From: Pseudomonas sp. FP2196
Lineage (GTDB): Bacteria; Pseudomonadota; Gammaproteobacteria; Pseudomonadales; Pseudomonadaceae
DNA length: 64,000 nt
NCBI RefSeq assembly: GCF_030687715.1
Contig: NZ_CP117445.1
Location: 5,976,501-6,040,500 of the forward strand
Direction of reading: 5' to 3'
The notes beneath the pieces are model-generated. The model saw only the letters and a program-made list of their open reading frames with translations, did no database searches and was not told where the DNA came from. Positions 63,995 to 64,000 of this stretch are shown here, piece by piece. The stretch's first letter is position 1, and every line of letters starts with the position of its first letter. The translations under genes were made by a program, and so were the position numbers.

Positions 63995-64000
63995 ACACAT

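Overview
The window looks like a chromosomal segment of a fluorescent Pseudomonas (P. fluorescens group). It is GC-rich. Its gene order, recalled from P. aeruginosa, follows the stretch algP - FKBP - algQ - dsbB - hemYXDC - algR - argH - cyaA - rnk - cyaY - lysA - dapF - xerC - sutA - amtB - glnK - ubiK - comM - LysR/MATE/ProE - rep - xpt - cycB - pauR - alr/ridA/dadA - lrp - pauB - kauB - rpmG/rpmB - substrate-binding protein - radC. Intergenic gaps carry many REP palindromes of types common in this group. I saw no rRNA, tRNA, insertion sequence, CRISPR array or integrase.

Layout. 1-5.4 kb: YcfL/LpoB-type envelope genes, a LysE exporter, an MscS-like channel and a YheS-type ABC-F ATPase. 5.4-14 kb: regulatory and haem block (algP, FKBP isomerase, algQ, dsbB, hemY-hemX-hemD-hemC, algR). 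Directly upstream of algR only the last ~47 codons of a histidine kinase (algZ/fimS) remain. 14-21 kb: argH, a glutathione transferase, two small conserved proteins, class I adenylate cyclase, rnk. 21-27 kb: cyaY and the co-directional lptM-lysA-dapF-DUF484-xerC-HAD operon, then sutA. 27-30 kb: YjbQ and the nitrogen-regulated glnK-amtB pair with a sigma-54 promoter and two NtrC-like palindromes, then ubiK.

30.2-32.4 kb is the one clearly accessory patch, between ubiK and comM. It holds a strongly folded ~200-nt leader ahead of a Bro-N protein, a HigA antitoxin without a partner, and a lower-GC orphan ORF whose C-terminus resembles RNase-toxin folds and which ends at a terminator.

32-47 kb: comM, a secreted DUF4432 protein, a chemoreceptor, LysR, a MATE pump, a GGDEF/EAL protein (degenerate GSDEF, intact EAL), rep, xpt, an acyl-CoA hydrolase/transferase and cytochrome c5. 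47-60 kb: amine and amino-acid catabolism (pauR, alr, ridA, dadA, lrp, pauB-type oxidase, kauB-type dehydrogenase), a MocR regulator with a palindromic operator, a phospholipase-D lipoprotein and an MFS transporter. 60-64 kb: cupin, L33 and L28, a DppA-like binding protein and radC.

Main points for follow-up: the structured Bro-N leader, the orphan toxin-like ORF and orphan HigA, the algZ remnant, and the glnK regulatory region.
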